Positions 1-7,077 of a stretch of DNA of 8,905 bases are shown here, piece after piece. This stretch comes from Bacillota bacterium (lineage in GTDB: Bacteria > Bacillota > Desulfotomaculia > Desulfotomaculales > Desulfotomaculaceae). A model generated the notes under the pieces. The model had not been told where the DNA came from. It worked only from the letters and a program-made list of their open reading frames with translations, and did no database searches. The stretch lies in contig JAMCWI010000039.1 of the NCBI GenBank assembly GCA_023481335.1, positions 1 to 8,905 on the forward strand, in the 5' to 3' direction. The stretch's first letter is position 1; every line of letters starts with the position of its first letter. Position numbers and translations under genes: made by a program.

Positions 1-14
1 AGTCAAGGTCAAAA
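1..14 (+). promoter_or_regulatory. Possible partial CtsR operator
   Basis: The window opens with AGTCAA directly followed by GGTCAAAA, two matches to the RGTCAAA half-site that CtsR recognises. A reverse-orientation copy, TTGACC, lies at 37-42. The classical CtsR box has two heptads separated by 3 nt, a 10-nt period, whereas these two are 6 nt apart. The array therefore may continue upstream of the window or be a variant. Autorepression of the ctsR operon is the rule in Firmicutes. No convincing -35/-10 pair lies between 1 and 58, so the promoter is probably upstream. Confidence 0.45.
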
Positions 15-55
15 TCGGCTCATCCAGATTTGTGGATTGACCTGAATTCCACTGC

Positions 56-66
56 AAGGTGGTGAT
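56..66 (+). promoter_or_regulatory. Ribosome binding site of ctsR
   Basis: AAGGTGGTGAT matches the 16S anti-Shine-Dalgarno consensus AAGGAGGTGAT at 10 of 11 bases. The GTG codons at 59 and 62 and the ATG at 65 lie inside or touch it, so they cannot serve as starts with normal spacing. TTG at 71, 8 nt after GTGG, is the well-placed start. Confidence 0.8.
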
Positions 67-70
67 GTTA

Positions 71-535
71 TTGTCAAATATCTCTAACCTGATTGAGCGA
101 TACCTGTTAGAGCTTCTGGCTGAAAGCGAGAAAAACCGCATAGAAATTCAGCGCAGCGAGCTGGCCATTCGCTTTAACTGCGTGCCGTCTCAAATTAACT
201 ATGTCCTGTCAACCCGTTTTACCACAGGGCATGGTTATGTAGTGGAAAGCCGCAGGGGTGGCGGGGGCTACATTAAAATAATGAGGATCCCTTTCAACAA
301 AAAGGTCGACCAGATCCAGGAGATTTGCCGGGCTATCGGTGATTATATATCACAGGTCAACGCGGAAGGGTTGATCAAAAGGCTGCACGACGAAGGCCTG
401 ATTACCGACCGGGAGAAGAGGCTTGCCGGCGCGGCCGTCAAGAGGGATATCTTAAGGCTTGGCCTGCCCGCGTGCGATGAGTTGAGGGCGGCGATTTTGA
501 AGGCAATGGTCACAGCGATGCTGCGCGGGGAATAA
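71..535 (+). CDS. ctsR: CtsR, class III heat-shock transcriptional repressor
   Basis: CtsR is a cytoplasmic dimeric repressor that binds tandem RGTCAAA heptads in front of clp genes and releases them on heat or protein stress. From the TTG start the protein has 154 residues, the usual family length. The N-terminal winged helix-turn-helix runs over about residues 3-70, including IEIQRSELA (24-32) and the hallmark VPSQINYV (38-45). The wing carries RRGGGGY (61-67), the tetraglycine loop that acts as the heat sensor in studied CtsR proteins. R62 matches the arginine that McsB phosphorylates in Geobacillus CtsR. The C-terminal four-helix dimerisation domain covers about 80-154, with LPACDELRAAILKAM near the end. 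TTG is chosen because the upstream GTG/ATG codons overlap the ribosome binding site. It is the first gene of the ctsR-mcsA-mcsB-clpC operon and probably represses it. Nothing looks damaged. Confidence 0.97.
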   Translation: MSNISNLIERYLLELLAESEKNRIEIQRSELAIRFNCVPSQINYVLSTRFTTGHGYVVESRRGGGGYIKIMRIPFNKKVDQIQEICRAIGDYISQVNAEGLIKRLHDEGLITDREKRLAGAAVKRDILRLGLPACDELRAAILKAMVTAMLRGE

Positions 536-590
536 GTAATAATACGGGATATTAATAATCTGTAAAGCAACAATGGGGGTTTATATATAT

Positions 591-1148
591 ATGTTGTGCG
601 AACGCTGTCAGCAGCGCCCGGCAAATGTGCATCTAACCGAAATAACAAACGGTCAAAAAAATGAAAGTAACCTTTGCGAGGTTTGTGCCCGGGAAATGCA
701 TCTTCAGGGTTTAAGTTTCAATTTTTTACCTCAGATGTCGCTGCAAAATTTTCTTGCCGGCCTTTTAAAGCACGATCCTGGAATAGGGCAGGCCGCACAC
801 GCTGATGTCGCCGGCAAAAGCTGCGAGAAATGCGGCCTTATGGAAAGGCAATTTGTAAAGCAAGGGCTCCTGGGCTGCGGCCACTGCTACAAATCTTTCG
901 AGGAACGGCTGGAACCCCTCCTGCGCCGCATCCACGGCAGCTCGAAGCACAGCGGGAAAGTGCCCGAGCGCGCTGGAGGCCCGCTTCGCCAGGCCAGGGA
1001 AATCGAGTCATTAAAAAATCAGTTAAGGGAAGCAATTAAACTTGAAGAATTTGAACGGGCCGTGGAAATACGCGACCGGATTAGGGAACTGGAAAAAGAT
1101 ATGAAGCAAGGGGGAAAACAACCGGATGCCGGTCAAGGAAATATTTAA
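591..1148 (+). CDS. mcsA: McsA, zinc-finger activator of the McsB arginine kinase
   Basis: McsA binds and activates McsB and helps deliver substrates to ClpC. The 185-residue protein begins MLCERCQQRPA, as family members do. It has four CxxC pairs: C3/C6, C29/C32, C78/C81 and C96/C99, enough for two zinc sites. A C-terminal UVR motif (about 137-172, IESLKNQLREAIKLEEFERA...) resembles the UvrB/UvrC interaction helix and the ClpC middle domain. ATG 591 is chosen over the in-frame ATG at 573 because homologues start right before the first CxxC, and because GGGGGT (575-580) can serve as its ribosome binding site, although the 11-nt spacing is long. A 55-nt gap follows ctsR. The 3' end overlaps mcsB by 23 nt, which suggests translational coupling with its kinase partner. 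The stretch between the last zinc pair and the UVR motif (about 113-136) looks like a basic, flexible linker. Confidence 0.95.
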   Translation: MLCERCQQRPANVHLTEITNGQKNESNLCEVCAREMHLQGLSFNFLPQMSLQNFLAGLLKHDPGIGQAAHADVAGKSCEKCGLMERQFVKQGLLGCGHCYKSFEERLEPLLRRIHGSSKHSGKVPERAGGPLRQAREIESLKNQLREAIKLEEFERAVEIRDRIRELEKDMKQGGKQPDAGQGNI

Positions 1149-2202
1149 TAACCCGAACAGCCGCTGGATGGATGACGACGGGCCGGAAACCGGTGTTATT
1201 ATTTCAAGCCGGGTACGGGTAGCCCGAAACCTGAAAGACCTGCCTTTTCCTCATTTGCTGGATCAGGAAAAGTCTGAAAATGTGGTTAGTACTGTCACCC
1301 CGGCCTTCCAGAATGAGGAGACTTTCCGGGAAGACAGATTTGAGTTCTTCCGGATCAGCGAATTATCCCCGGTAGAAAGGCAAATATTAGTTGACAAGCA
1401 CCTGATCAGCCCCGATCTTCTCAACAAGCTGGAGGGCAAAGCAGTAGTCCTCAGGGAAGACGGTGTCGTCAGCGTCATGTTGAACGAGGAGGACCACTTA
1501 AGAATACAGTGCCTGCTGCCCGGGCTGAAGCTGGAAAGGGCGTGGGAAATAGTTGAAAAGGTTGACAACGGGCTGGAAAAAACGCTGGACTACGCCTATT
1601 CGGAAAAATTCGGCTACCTCACGGCATGCCCGACGAATACAGGCACAGGGATGCGGGCTTCGGTCATGGTGCATTTGTGCGGCCTCGTCCTGACCAGGCA
1701 GCTGAACAACATGCTTAACGCCGTTCACAAGCTGGGGTTGACCGTACGCGGCCTTTATGGTGAAGGCACTGAGGCGCTGGGTGACTTGTTCCAGATATCC
1801 AACCAGATCACCCTCGGTCAGTCGGAAGGAGAGATCATCGCAAATCTTAATTCAATCGCCCGGCAGATCCTTGCCCAGGAGCGTTCCGCCCGCACTGTAC
1901 TTTTTAAAGAGAAAAAAGAAATGATTATGGACCGCGCCTGGAGGGCTTTTGGTATTTTAAAAAATGCCCGGGTCATGACTTCGGAGGAAGTTATGAGACT
2001 TATTTCCGACCTGCGCCTGGGGGTCGATCTTGGGATACTGCCGGCAATGCCGTTAAAACTCTTAAATGAACTAATGGTAATGACCAGGCCGGCTTTCCTG
2101 ACCCAACTTGCCGCGCGTGACATGGAGCCGCATCAGCGTGATATTTTCAGAGCCGAGCTGGTCAGAAACGGGCTTTCAGGCCTGGACGGCCTGGCTGGGT
2201 AG
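1126..2202 (+). CDS. mcsB: McsB, protein arginine kinase
   Basis: McsB transfers phosphate from ATP to arginine side chains. Phosphoarginine inactivates CtsR and marks misfolded proteins for ClpC-ClpP. The 358 residues span the phosphagen-kinase fold. Visible landmarks are SSRVRVARN (27-35), NEEDHLRIQ (120-128) with the catalytic glutamate near E121, CPTNTGTG (168-175, the creatine-kinase-type loop cysteine C168), VRGLYGEG (207-214) with E213 matching the second acidic catalytic residue, and QISNQITLG (nucleotide-binding region). RDIFRA (338-343) matches the RDxxRA phosphoarginine-sensing pocket described in Bacillus and Geobacillus McsB, so allosteric control is probably retained. The start lies inside the mcsA reading frame, with AAGGGGG 11 nt upstream. 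All key residues I can recognise are present. Confidence 0.97.
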   Translation: MPVKEIFNNPNSRWMDDDGPETGVIISSRVRVARNLKDLPFPHLLDQEKSENVVSTVTPAFQNEETFREDRFEFFRISELSPVERQILVDKHLISPDLLNKLEGKAVVLREDGVVSVMLNEEDHLRIQCLLPGLKLERAWEIVEKVDNGLEKTLDYAYSEKFGYLTACPTNTGTGMRASVMVHLCGLVLTRQLNNMLNAVHKLGLTVRGLYGEGTEALGDLFQISNQITLGQSEGEIIANLNSIARQILAQERSARTVLFKEKKEMIMDRAWRAFGILKNARVMTSEEVMRLISDLRLGVDLGILPAMPLKLLNELMVMTRPAFLTQLAARDMEPHQRDIFRAELVRNGLSGLDGLAG

Positions 2203-2219
2203 CGAAATTTAACTTATCA

Positions 2220-2228
2220 GAGGTGATC
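2220..2228 (+). promoter_or_regulatory. Ribosome binding site of clpC
   Basis: GAGGTGATC is an extended match to the anti-Shine-Dalgarno sequence and sits 8 nt (counted from GAGG) before ATG 2232. The in-frame GTG at 2223 lies inside this site and is therefore not the start. Confidence 0.8.
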
Positions 2229-2231
2229 TAT

Positions 2232-4670
2232 ATGTTCGGAAGGTTTACTGAACGAGCTCAAAAAGTGTTGATCCTGGCCCAGGAAGAGGCCAGGCAAATG
2301 GGATATTCCTACGTCGGCACCGAGCACCTGCTGCTTGGCCTGATCAAAGAAGGAGAGGGTGTTGCGGCCAAGGTGCTGGCCACCCTGGACATCGACGGTG
2401 ACCGGGTGCGCCAGGTAGTACAGCAGCTTACCGAAGCGTCCAAGGGTGAGACAGCGGCGGAGCCGGTGCTCACACCGCGCGGGAAAAGGGTGCTGGAACT
2501 CTCGATAGACGAAGCGCGCCGGATGGGTGTGGGTTATGTCGGCACGGAGCACCTGCTCCTGGGTTTGATCAGGGAAGGGGAAGGAATGGCGTCTCAGGTA
2601 TTGAATGCCTTCGGCGCCGACCAGGGGAAAGTGCGCGCCCTGGTGTCCCAGCTGCAGGGTGGCCAGGCGGCCGGCGGGCAGCCGTACGGCCCTTCTTCAG
2701 GCGCCCACGGGCAGGCCAAGGGAGGTGTGCCTACACAGACTTTGGACAAGTACGGGCGCGACCTTACGGTTATGTCAAAAGAGGATAAACTTGACCCGGT
2801 AGTTGGCAGGGAGAAAGAGATCGAGCGGGTAATCCAGGTATTGTCGCGGCGCACCAAGAACAACCCGGTTTTAATAGGCGAGCCGGGTGTCGGCAAAACC
2901 GCCATAGCGGAAGGACTGGCACAACGTATAGTTTCCGGCAATGTACCGGAGGTGCTGTCCGGCAAACGGGTGGTTACTCTTGACATGGGTTCGCTTGTGG
3001 CCGGTACCAAGTACAGGGGAGAGTTTGAAGAGAGGCTCAAAAAGATTATTGAGGAAATTCGCCAGGCAGGCAATATTGTCCTTTTTATCGACGAGCTGCA
3101 CACCCTGGTGGGCGCCGGCGCCGCTGAAGGCGCGATTGACGCCGCCAATATCTTGAAGCCGGCCCTGGCCCGCGGTGAGTTGCAGTGCATCGGCGCCACC
3201 ACCCTGGATGAGTACAGAAAACACATAGAAAAAGATGCTGCGCTCGAGCGGCGGTTCCAGCCGATCACCGTTGCCGAGCCCACGGACGAAGAAACTCTGG
3301 CGATTTTAAAGGGGCTCAGGGACAGGTACGAGGCGCATCACCGGGTACGCATCACCGACGCTGCCCTGGAGTCGGCGGCAAGGCTGTCTGCACGCTACAT
3401 TACCGACCGCTTCCTGCCGGATAAAGCCATAGACTTAATGGACGAGGCAAGCTCACGGGTACGCCTGCAGGCCTTTACCCCTCCACCTGAAGTCAAGGAA
3501 TTGGAAAACAAGCTGGAAGACGTCCAAAAAGAAAAGGAGGCCGCGGTTAACGGGCAGGAGTTTGAGAAGGCTGCGGAACTTCGCGACCAGGAACAAAAAA
3601 TAAAAGCCCAGCTCGAAAACTTGAGGGAAAACTGGAACCAGCAAAAGGGTGGCGCCGAACTGGTGGTTGACGAGGAGGACATTGCCGGCATCGTCTCAAG
3701 CTGGACCGGTGTTCCTGTCCGCAAACTGGCCGAAGAGGAGTCTGAAAGGCTCTTAAAGATGGAGGACGAATTGCACCGGCGGGTAGTCGGCCAGGACGAG
3801 GCGGTCCGGGCTGTGTCACGGGCGGTACGGAGGGCCCGGGCAGGACTGAAGGACCCGAAGCGGCCCATTGGCTCGTTTATTTTCCTGGGCCCCACCGGCG
3901 TGGGGAAAACCGAGATGGCCCGGGCGCTGGCCGAAGTTCTCTTTGGCAGCGAGAATTCCATGGTGCGCATCGACATGTCGGAGTACATGGAGAAGTTTTC
4001 GGTTTCGCGCCTGGTGGGAGCGCCGCCAGGTTACGTCGGGTACGACGAGGGCGGCCAGCTCACCGAGGCGGTGCGAAGGCGCCCCTACACGGTTGTTCTG
4101 CTCGACGAGATAGAAAAGGCCCACCCCGAGGTTTTCAACGTGCTGCTTCAGGTTATGGAGGACGGCCGCCTGACTGACGCCAAGGGGCGCACGGTCGACT
4201 TCCGCAACACTGTGATAATTATGACCTCGAACGTCGGCGTGCAGTCCATCCACCGCGAGGCCACACTCGGCTTCAAGGCAGGAGAGGCCACCCCTGGGGA
4301 AGACTACGAAAATATGAAGAAAAAGGTCATGGAGGAGCTTAAACGTACATTCCGGCCGGAGTTTTTAAACCGCGTCGACGAAATAATCGTTTTCCACTCC
4401 CTGACTGCGGAGCACATCAGGGCGATCGTCGACCTGATGCTTAAAGAAGTAATTGACAGGATGAAGGAGCATGATATAAAAGTCCGGATCTCCGACCCGC
4501 TGAAAGACCTTCTGGCCAGGGAGGGCTTCGACGAGACATACGGCGCCCGGCCGCTCCGGCGCGCAATCCAGCGCCTTGTTGAAGACCGTCTATCCGAAGA
4601 GCTGTTGAAGGGTGTTTTCAAGCGCGGTGAAAGCATCGAACTCGATATCAACGAGACAAGCAAGGCATAG
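2232..4670 (+). CDS. clpC: ClpC, AAA+ unfoldase of the ClpCP protease
   Basis: ClpC is a hexameric ATP-driven unfoldase that feeds phosphoarginine-marked, misfolded and regulatory proteins to ClpP. The 812-residue protein starts MFGRFTERAQKVL, and its length is close to B. subtilis ClpC. Domains in order are: two Clp_N repeats (about 3-65 and 78-140, each with VGTEHLLLGLI); AAA-1 with Walker A GEPGVGKT (216-223) and Walker B VLFIDEL (283-289); a coiled-coil middle domain with a UVR motif (about 420-460), the docking site for adaptors such as McsB and MecA; AAA-2 with Walker A GPTGVGKT (553-560) and Walker B VVLLDEIEKAHP (from 621); an LGF tripeptide (679-681) in the ClpP-docking loop; and a C-terminal D2-small domain with YGARPLRRAIQ. 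The middle and UVR regions separate it from ClpA and ClpB. It lies 29 nt after mcsB as the last gene of the operon. A repeat array begins 4 nt after the stop, and no classical terminator follows. Confidence 0.98.
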   Translation: MFGRFTERAQKVLILAQEEARQMGYSYVGTEHLLLGLIKEGEGVAAKVLATLDIDGDRVRQVVQQLTEASKGETAAEPVLTPRGKRVLELSIDEARRMGVGYVGTEHLLLGLIREGEGMASQVLNAFGADQGKVRALVSQLQGGQAAGGQPYGPSSGAHGQAKGGVPTQTLDKYGRDLTVMSKEDKLDPVVGREKEIERVIQVLSRRTKNNPVLIGEPGVGKTAIAEGLAQRIVSGNVPEVLSGKRVVTLDMGSLVAGTKYRGEFEERLKKIIEEIRQAGNIVLFIDELHTLVGAGAAEGAIDAANILKPALARGELQCIGATTLDEYRKHIEKDAALERRFQPITVAEPTDEETLAILKGLRDRYEAHHRVRITDAALESAARLSARYITDRFLPDKAIDLMDEASSRVRLQAFTPPPEVKELENKLEDVQKEKEAAVNGQEFEKAAELRDQEQKIKAQLENLRENWNQQKGGAELVVDEEDIAGIVSSWTGVPVRKLAEEESERLLKMEDELHRRVVGQDEAVRAVSRAVRRARAGLKDPKRPIGSFIFLGPTGVGKTEMARALAEVLFGSENSMVRIDMSEYMEKFSVSRLVGAPPGYVGYDEGGQLTEAVRRRPYTVVLLDEIEKAHPEVFNVLLQVMEDGRLTDAKGRTVDFRNTVIIMTSNVGVQSIHREATLGFKAGEATPGEDYENMKKKVMEELKRTFRPEFLNRVDEIIVFHSLTAEHIRAIVDLMLKEVIDRMKEHDIKVRISDPLKDLLAREGFDETYGARPLRRAIQRLVEDRLSEELLKGVFKRGESIELDINETSKA

Positions 4671-4701
4671 AAATGGGGTCAGGCTTTACTTTACTTTCAC
4701 T

Positions 4702-4747
4702 TAATTGGGGACATTCCTTCACTCTAATCGGGGACATTCCTTCGATG
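4702..4747 (+). repeat. Two 23-nt tandem direct repeats (GGGGACATTCCTTC core)
   Basis: The units are 4702-4724 and 4725-4747. They share TAAT, one T/C difference, then GGGGACATTCCTTC, so 18 of the first 19 bases match; the last four positions are mostly different. A 9-bp reverse complement of the second unit's ATTCCTTCG occurs at 4912-4920. The units are the left arm of the nested repeat element after clpC. Confidence 0.85.
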
Positions 4748-4822
4748 AGAGAAACAAAATATAAAAATATTGTCCTGATGATGTTACAAGAGTAAATGAA
4801 ACTTCTAAAAGGAACCGAGAAA

Positions 4823-4868
4823 GTGTGTCCCTGTACCTTAGCCAGGTGTGTCCCCTTACCTTTTTAGG
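4823..4868 (+). repeat. Two 23-nt tandem direct repeats (GTGTGTCCC core)
   Basis: The units are 4823-4845 and 4846-4868, matching at 15 of their first 17 positions (GTGTGTCCC, two differences, TACCTT). Their TGTCCC(C), preceded by AGG in the second unit, is the reverse complement of the GGGGACA core of the 4702-4747 repeats. The two arrays thus form an inverted pair with the same 23-nt period. CTAAAAGG (4805-4812) and CCTTTTTAG (4859-4867) form a further inverted match with one bulged base. Confidence 0.75.
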
Positions 4869-4931
4869 TATTCACAAAGTAAAAGCCCGGCCCCCTGTGC
4901 CCTCTGTTTTACGAAGGAATTCTAAAGTTTA

Positions 4932-4952
4932 TAAACATGTAAACATGTAAAC
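4932..4952 (+). repeat. Short 8-nt tandem repeat
   Basis: TAAACATG occurs twice in a row, followed by a partial third copy, TAAAC. It lies just beyond the yajQ stop codon, in the clpC-yajQ convergent gap. ACATGT inside it is palindromic. No function is evident, and slippage could explain it. Confidence 0.75.
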
Positions 4953-4961
4953 AACGTCCCC

Positions 4962-5462
4962 CTACATGGTGCGGTAGTTGACGAACTGGAGGGGTATATC
5001 GTAATCCTGGTCCTTTATGAGCTGCATGATCTTTTGCAGGTCGTCGCGGTTTTTTCCGCTGATCCGGAGCTGGTCTTCCTGGACGGAGGCCTGGACTTTA
5101 AGCTTGCTGTCTTTCACCAGCTTTATGATCACTTTGGCCCTGTCCTTGTCTATACCCTGGATGAAAGTTACTTTCTGGCGCACGGTATCTTTGGCCGCGG
5201 GTTCGACCTTGCCGTAACGGACCGCCTTTAAGTTTACTCCCCTTTTTACCAGTTTACTTTCCAGTATGTCTATCACGTTTTTTAACTTAAATTCGTCATC
5301 GCCGACCAGGGTGATCTGTTCCCCGTCGAAGAGGATGTCGCTTTTGCTCCCCCTGAAATCAAAACGGGCTCTCATTTCCTTAGCGGCCTGGTTCACCGCG
5401 TTTTTTATTTCCTGCAGGTCGACTTGCGACACTATATCAAAGGAATTTTCTTTGGCTGCCAA
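4962..5462 (-). CDS. yajQ: YajQ-family nucleotide-binding protein
   Basis: YajQ proteins are small cytoplasmic proteins with two RNP-like ferredoxin-fold domains that bind nucleotides. A Xanthomonas member binds c-di-GMP and acts as a transcription co-factor; the role in Firmicutes is not established. The 166-residue product shows NSFDIVSQVDL (6-16), AKEMRARFDFRGSKS with FDFRG at 34-38, and the family-ending signature DYDIPLQFVNYR (153-164). No membrane segment or signal peptide is seen. TTG at 5462-5460 is preferred. The in-frame GTG at 5471 would leave only 1 nt after AGGAGG, whereas TTG has a 10-nt spacer; most homologues also begin just before SFDIVS. The gene is intact and has its own promoter. 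Its position, reversed between clpC and radA, is unlike the B. subtilis order, where radA follows clpC directly. Confidence 0.94.
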   Translation of the reverse strand: MAAKENSFDIVSQVDLQEIKNAVNQAAKEMRARFDFRGSKSDILFDGEQITLVGDDEFKLKNVIDILESKLVKRGVNLKAVRYGKVEPAAKDTVRQKVTFIQGIDKDRAKVIIKLVKDSKLKVQASVQEDQLRISGKNRDDLQKIMQLIKDQDYDIPLQFVNYRTM

Positions 5463-5472
5463 TTTATCCACT

Positions 5473-5480
5473 CCTCCTTT
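5473..5480 (-). promoter_or_regulatory. Ribosome binding site of yajQ
   Basis: Read on the minus strand this is AAAGGAGG, a near-perfect anti-Shine-Dalgarno match. It is too close to GTG 5471 (1 nt) but 10 nt before TTG 5462, which favours the TTG start. Confidence 0.75.
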
Positions 5481-5503
5481 TCATACAGTTGCGATTAATA
5501 AGT

Positions 5504-5533
5504 ATTATAGTCAGGGCATTATGTTGTTTTCAA
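5504..5533 (-). promoter_or_regulatory. Sigma-A type promoter of yajQ
   Basis: On the minus strand the -35 box is TTGAAA (5533-5528, 5 of 6 to consensus) and the -10 box is TATAAT (5509-5504, 6 of 6), with an 18-nt spacer. The expected transcript start is near 5497, giving a leader of about 35 nt that includes the ribosome binding site. This supports yajQ as an independent transcription unit. Confidence 0.7.
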
Positions 5534-5649
5534 CTATATCCCAGTCTTAAGCCTTTGTAAAGAAAGTTTAATGCAGGCCGGGGGCTTATTGGCTGCCGGT
5601 ACCTTTTTCGACAATTTTCCAAAATAACCGGCTCCAATGCGATTTTAGC

Positions 5650-5679
5650 TTGTGACGGGCGCCTTTCGAATGCTATAAT
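5650..5679 (+). promoter_or_regulatory. Promoter of radA-disA
   Basis: A perfect TATAAT (5674-5679) is preceded by an extended -10 TGC (5671-5673). A weak -35, TTGTGA (5650-5655, 4 of 6), lies 18 nt upstream. The transcript would start near 5686, after the ATG at 5680, so that ATG cannot be the radA start if this is the promoter. No CtsR-type heptads are seen beside it. Confidence 0.65.
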
Positions 5680-5709
5680 ATGGTACTGATTAAATTCGGA
5701 GTGTATCTA

Positions 5710-7062
5710 ATGCGCGTTAAAACCACTTTCTACTGCCAGGAGTGCGGCCAGCGCTCAACCCGCTGGCTCGGCCGCTGCCCCGGCTGCGGCGCCTGGAACA
5801 GCCTGGTGGAAGAAAAGGAAAACCGTCCGCAGAAGGGCCCGGAACCGCGGGAACGGGGAAATTTCCCCTGCCCGGTGACTGAAGTGCCGGGGGACGATTT
5901 GGTGAGAGTTTCCACAGGCACGGGCGAGATGGACCGGACACTGGGAGGCGGCGTCGTGCCTGGTTCTCTGGTCCTGGTCGGCGGCGACCCCGGTATAGGT
6001 AAATCGACCCTCCTTTTACAGGTAGCGCATCACATCAGCCGGCAGTTGAAAGTGCTGTACGTTTCGGGAGAGGAATCTGACCGCCAGATACGCCTGCGGG
6101 CGGAACGGCTTGGCGCTTTCTCGCCGGATCTCCTGCTGCTCACCGAAACCGACGTCGACGCGGTGGAGCAGAGCCTTAAAGACCTTCTCCCCCCGGTTGT
6201 AGTGATAGACTCGATCCAGACAATGTACAAAGGTGATGTCGGCTCTGCGCCAGGCAGCGTCGGGCAGGTGAGGGAGTGCTCCGCCCAGCTTATGCGGCTG
6301 GCCAAGAGTACAGGCATATCTATTTTCCTGGTCGGGCATGTTACTAAAGAGGGAATGATCGCAGGTCCGCGTGTCCTGGAGCATATGGTCGACGTGGTGC
6401 TATACCTTGAAGGGGACCGGCACCAGTCTTACCGTATCCTCAGGTGCGTCAAAAACAGGTTTGGCTCAACCAACGAAATTGGCATCTTTGATATGCAGGG
6501 GAAAGGCTTGGCCGAGGTAGCCAACCCGTCCGGCATGTTTCTATTAAACCAGGCGCACCGGGATGTGCCGGGCTCCGCTGTAGTAGCCAGCCTGGAAGGT
6601 ACAAGGCCGCTGCTCGTGGAAATCCAGGCTCTGGTGTCACCATGCGGCTATGGAATGCCGCGGCGCATGACCGCGGGTGTTGACCATAACCGGGTATCGC
6701 TGATTGTGGCGGTCCTTGAAAAGCGGGTGGGGCTGCACCTTGGGGGAAACGATATTTACGTGAATGCGGTGGGCGGTGTCAAGCTCATGGAACCCGCGGT
6801 GGACCTGGGCATCGCGCTGGCGCTTGCCTCAAGCTTCAGGGATATACCGGTGGACCCCTACCTTGCAGCCGCGGGGGAAATAGGCCTGACCGGGGAGCTG
6901 CGCAGTGTTTCCGGCGCCGAAAAGCGTGCCAGGGAAGCTTCCTTGCTTGGTTTTCAGCGGTTTTTGCTGCCCGGCCCCGTTACTTCGGACGCCCCGGAGG
7001 GGATAGCGGTTATTTATGCCGGAACATTATCAGAGGCCATTGAAGCGGCCCTTCCTGTGTGA
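5710..7062 (+). CDS. radA: RadA (Sms), DNA repair and recombination ATPase
   Basis: RadA is a RecA-like hexameric helicase that processes recombination intermediates and promotes branch migration with RecA. The 450-residue protein has an N-terminal zinc finger (C9/C12 and C23/C26, with RWLGRCPGCGAWN). The RecA-like ATPase follows, with Walker A GGDPGIGKST (91-100) and Walker B VVVIDS (163-168), then the RadA-specific KNRFGS motif (248-253) needed for branch migration. The C-terminal Lon-like domain (about 270-450) includes the segment EPAVDLGIALALASS. As in the family, it is a scaffold, and no Lon-type catalytic serine motif is seen. ATG 5710 fits because GGAG (5698-5701) is 8 nt upstream and homologues start just before the zinc finger; the longer frame from 5680 overlaps the promoter. 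disA follows after 27 nt, an arrangement that fits reports that RadA inhibits DisA. Confidence 0.97.
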   Translation: MRVKTTFYCQECGQRSTRWLGRCPGCGAWNSLVEEKENRPQKGPEPRERGNFPCPVTEVPGDDLVRVSTGTGEMDRTLGGGVVPGSLVLVGGDPGIGKSTLLLQVAHHISRQLKVLYVSGEESDRQIRLRAERLGAFSPDLLLLTETDVDAVEQSLKDLLPPVVVIDSIQTMYKGDVGSAPGSVGQVRECSAQLMRLAKSTGISIFLVGHVTKEGMIAGPRVLEHMVDVVLYLEGDRHQSYRILRCVKNRFGSTNEIGIFDMQGKGLAEVANPSGMFLLNQAHRDVPGSAVVASLEGTRPLLVEIQALVSPCGYGMPRRMTAGVDHNRVSLIVAVLEKRVGLHLGGNDIYVNAVGGVKLMEPAVDLGIALALASSFRDIPVDPYLAAAGEIGLTGELRSVSGAEKRAREASLLGFQRFLLPGPVTSDAPEGIAVIYAGTLSEAIEAALPV

Positions 7063-7077
7063 CGTGTATATGCTTAA

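Larger units (their letters stand above)
4675..4894. mobile_element. MITE/REP-like element with nested direct and inverted repeats
   Basis: This approximately 220-bp non-coding stretch has imperfect terminal inverted repeats. The left end is GGGGTCAGGCTTTACTTT (4675-4692). The right end (4876-4894), read on the minus strand, is GGGGCCGGGCTTTTACTTT, which differs by two substitutions and one inserted T. Inside lie two 23-nt direct repeats built on GGGGACATTCCTTC, and further in two 23-nt direct repeats built on GTGTGTCCC that are partly the reverse complement of the first pair. The AT-rich core (about 4748-4822) has no meaningful reading frame. No target-site duplication is visible. Calling it a mobile element is inference from architecture; it might instead be a REP cluster or a structured termination region between the convergent genes clpC and yajQ. 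Confidence 0.55.

Noticed and set aside
343..648. 101-codon minus-strand frame across the end of ctsR and start of mcsA
   Set aside because: It is antisense to two certain genes, with no ribosome binding site and a low-complexity composition typical of a shadow frame.
3395..3988. 197-codon minus-strand frame antisense to clpC, and a 229-codon one at 2594-3283
   Set aside because: Their serine/arginine-rich, low-complexity translations arise from the reverse complement of GC-rich clpC codons. No family motif is visible.
4745..4795. Short frame (16 codons) inside the repeat element
   Set aside because: It is too short, AT-rich, lacks a ribosome binding site, and does not resemble any transposase start I recognise.
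5590..5640. GCCGGT ... ACCGGC inverted pair between yajQ and radA
   Set aside because: A 6-bp stem with a loop of more than 20 nt and no U-tract is too weak to call a terminator or operator.
5680..5709. Longer RadA start at ATG 5680
   Set aside because: It overlaps the TATAAT box, lies before the predicted transcript start, has no ribosome binding site and adds residues not seen in the family.
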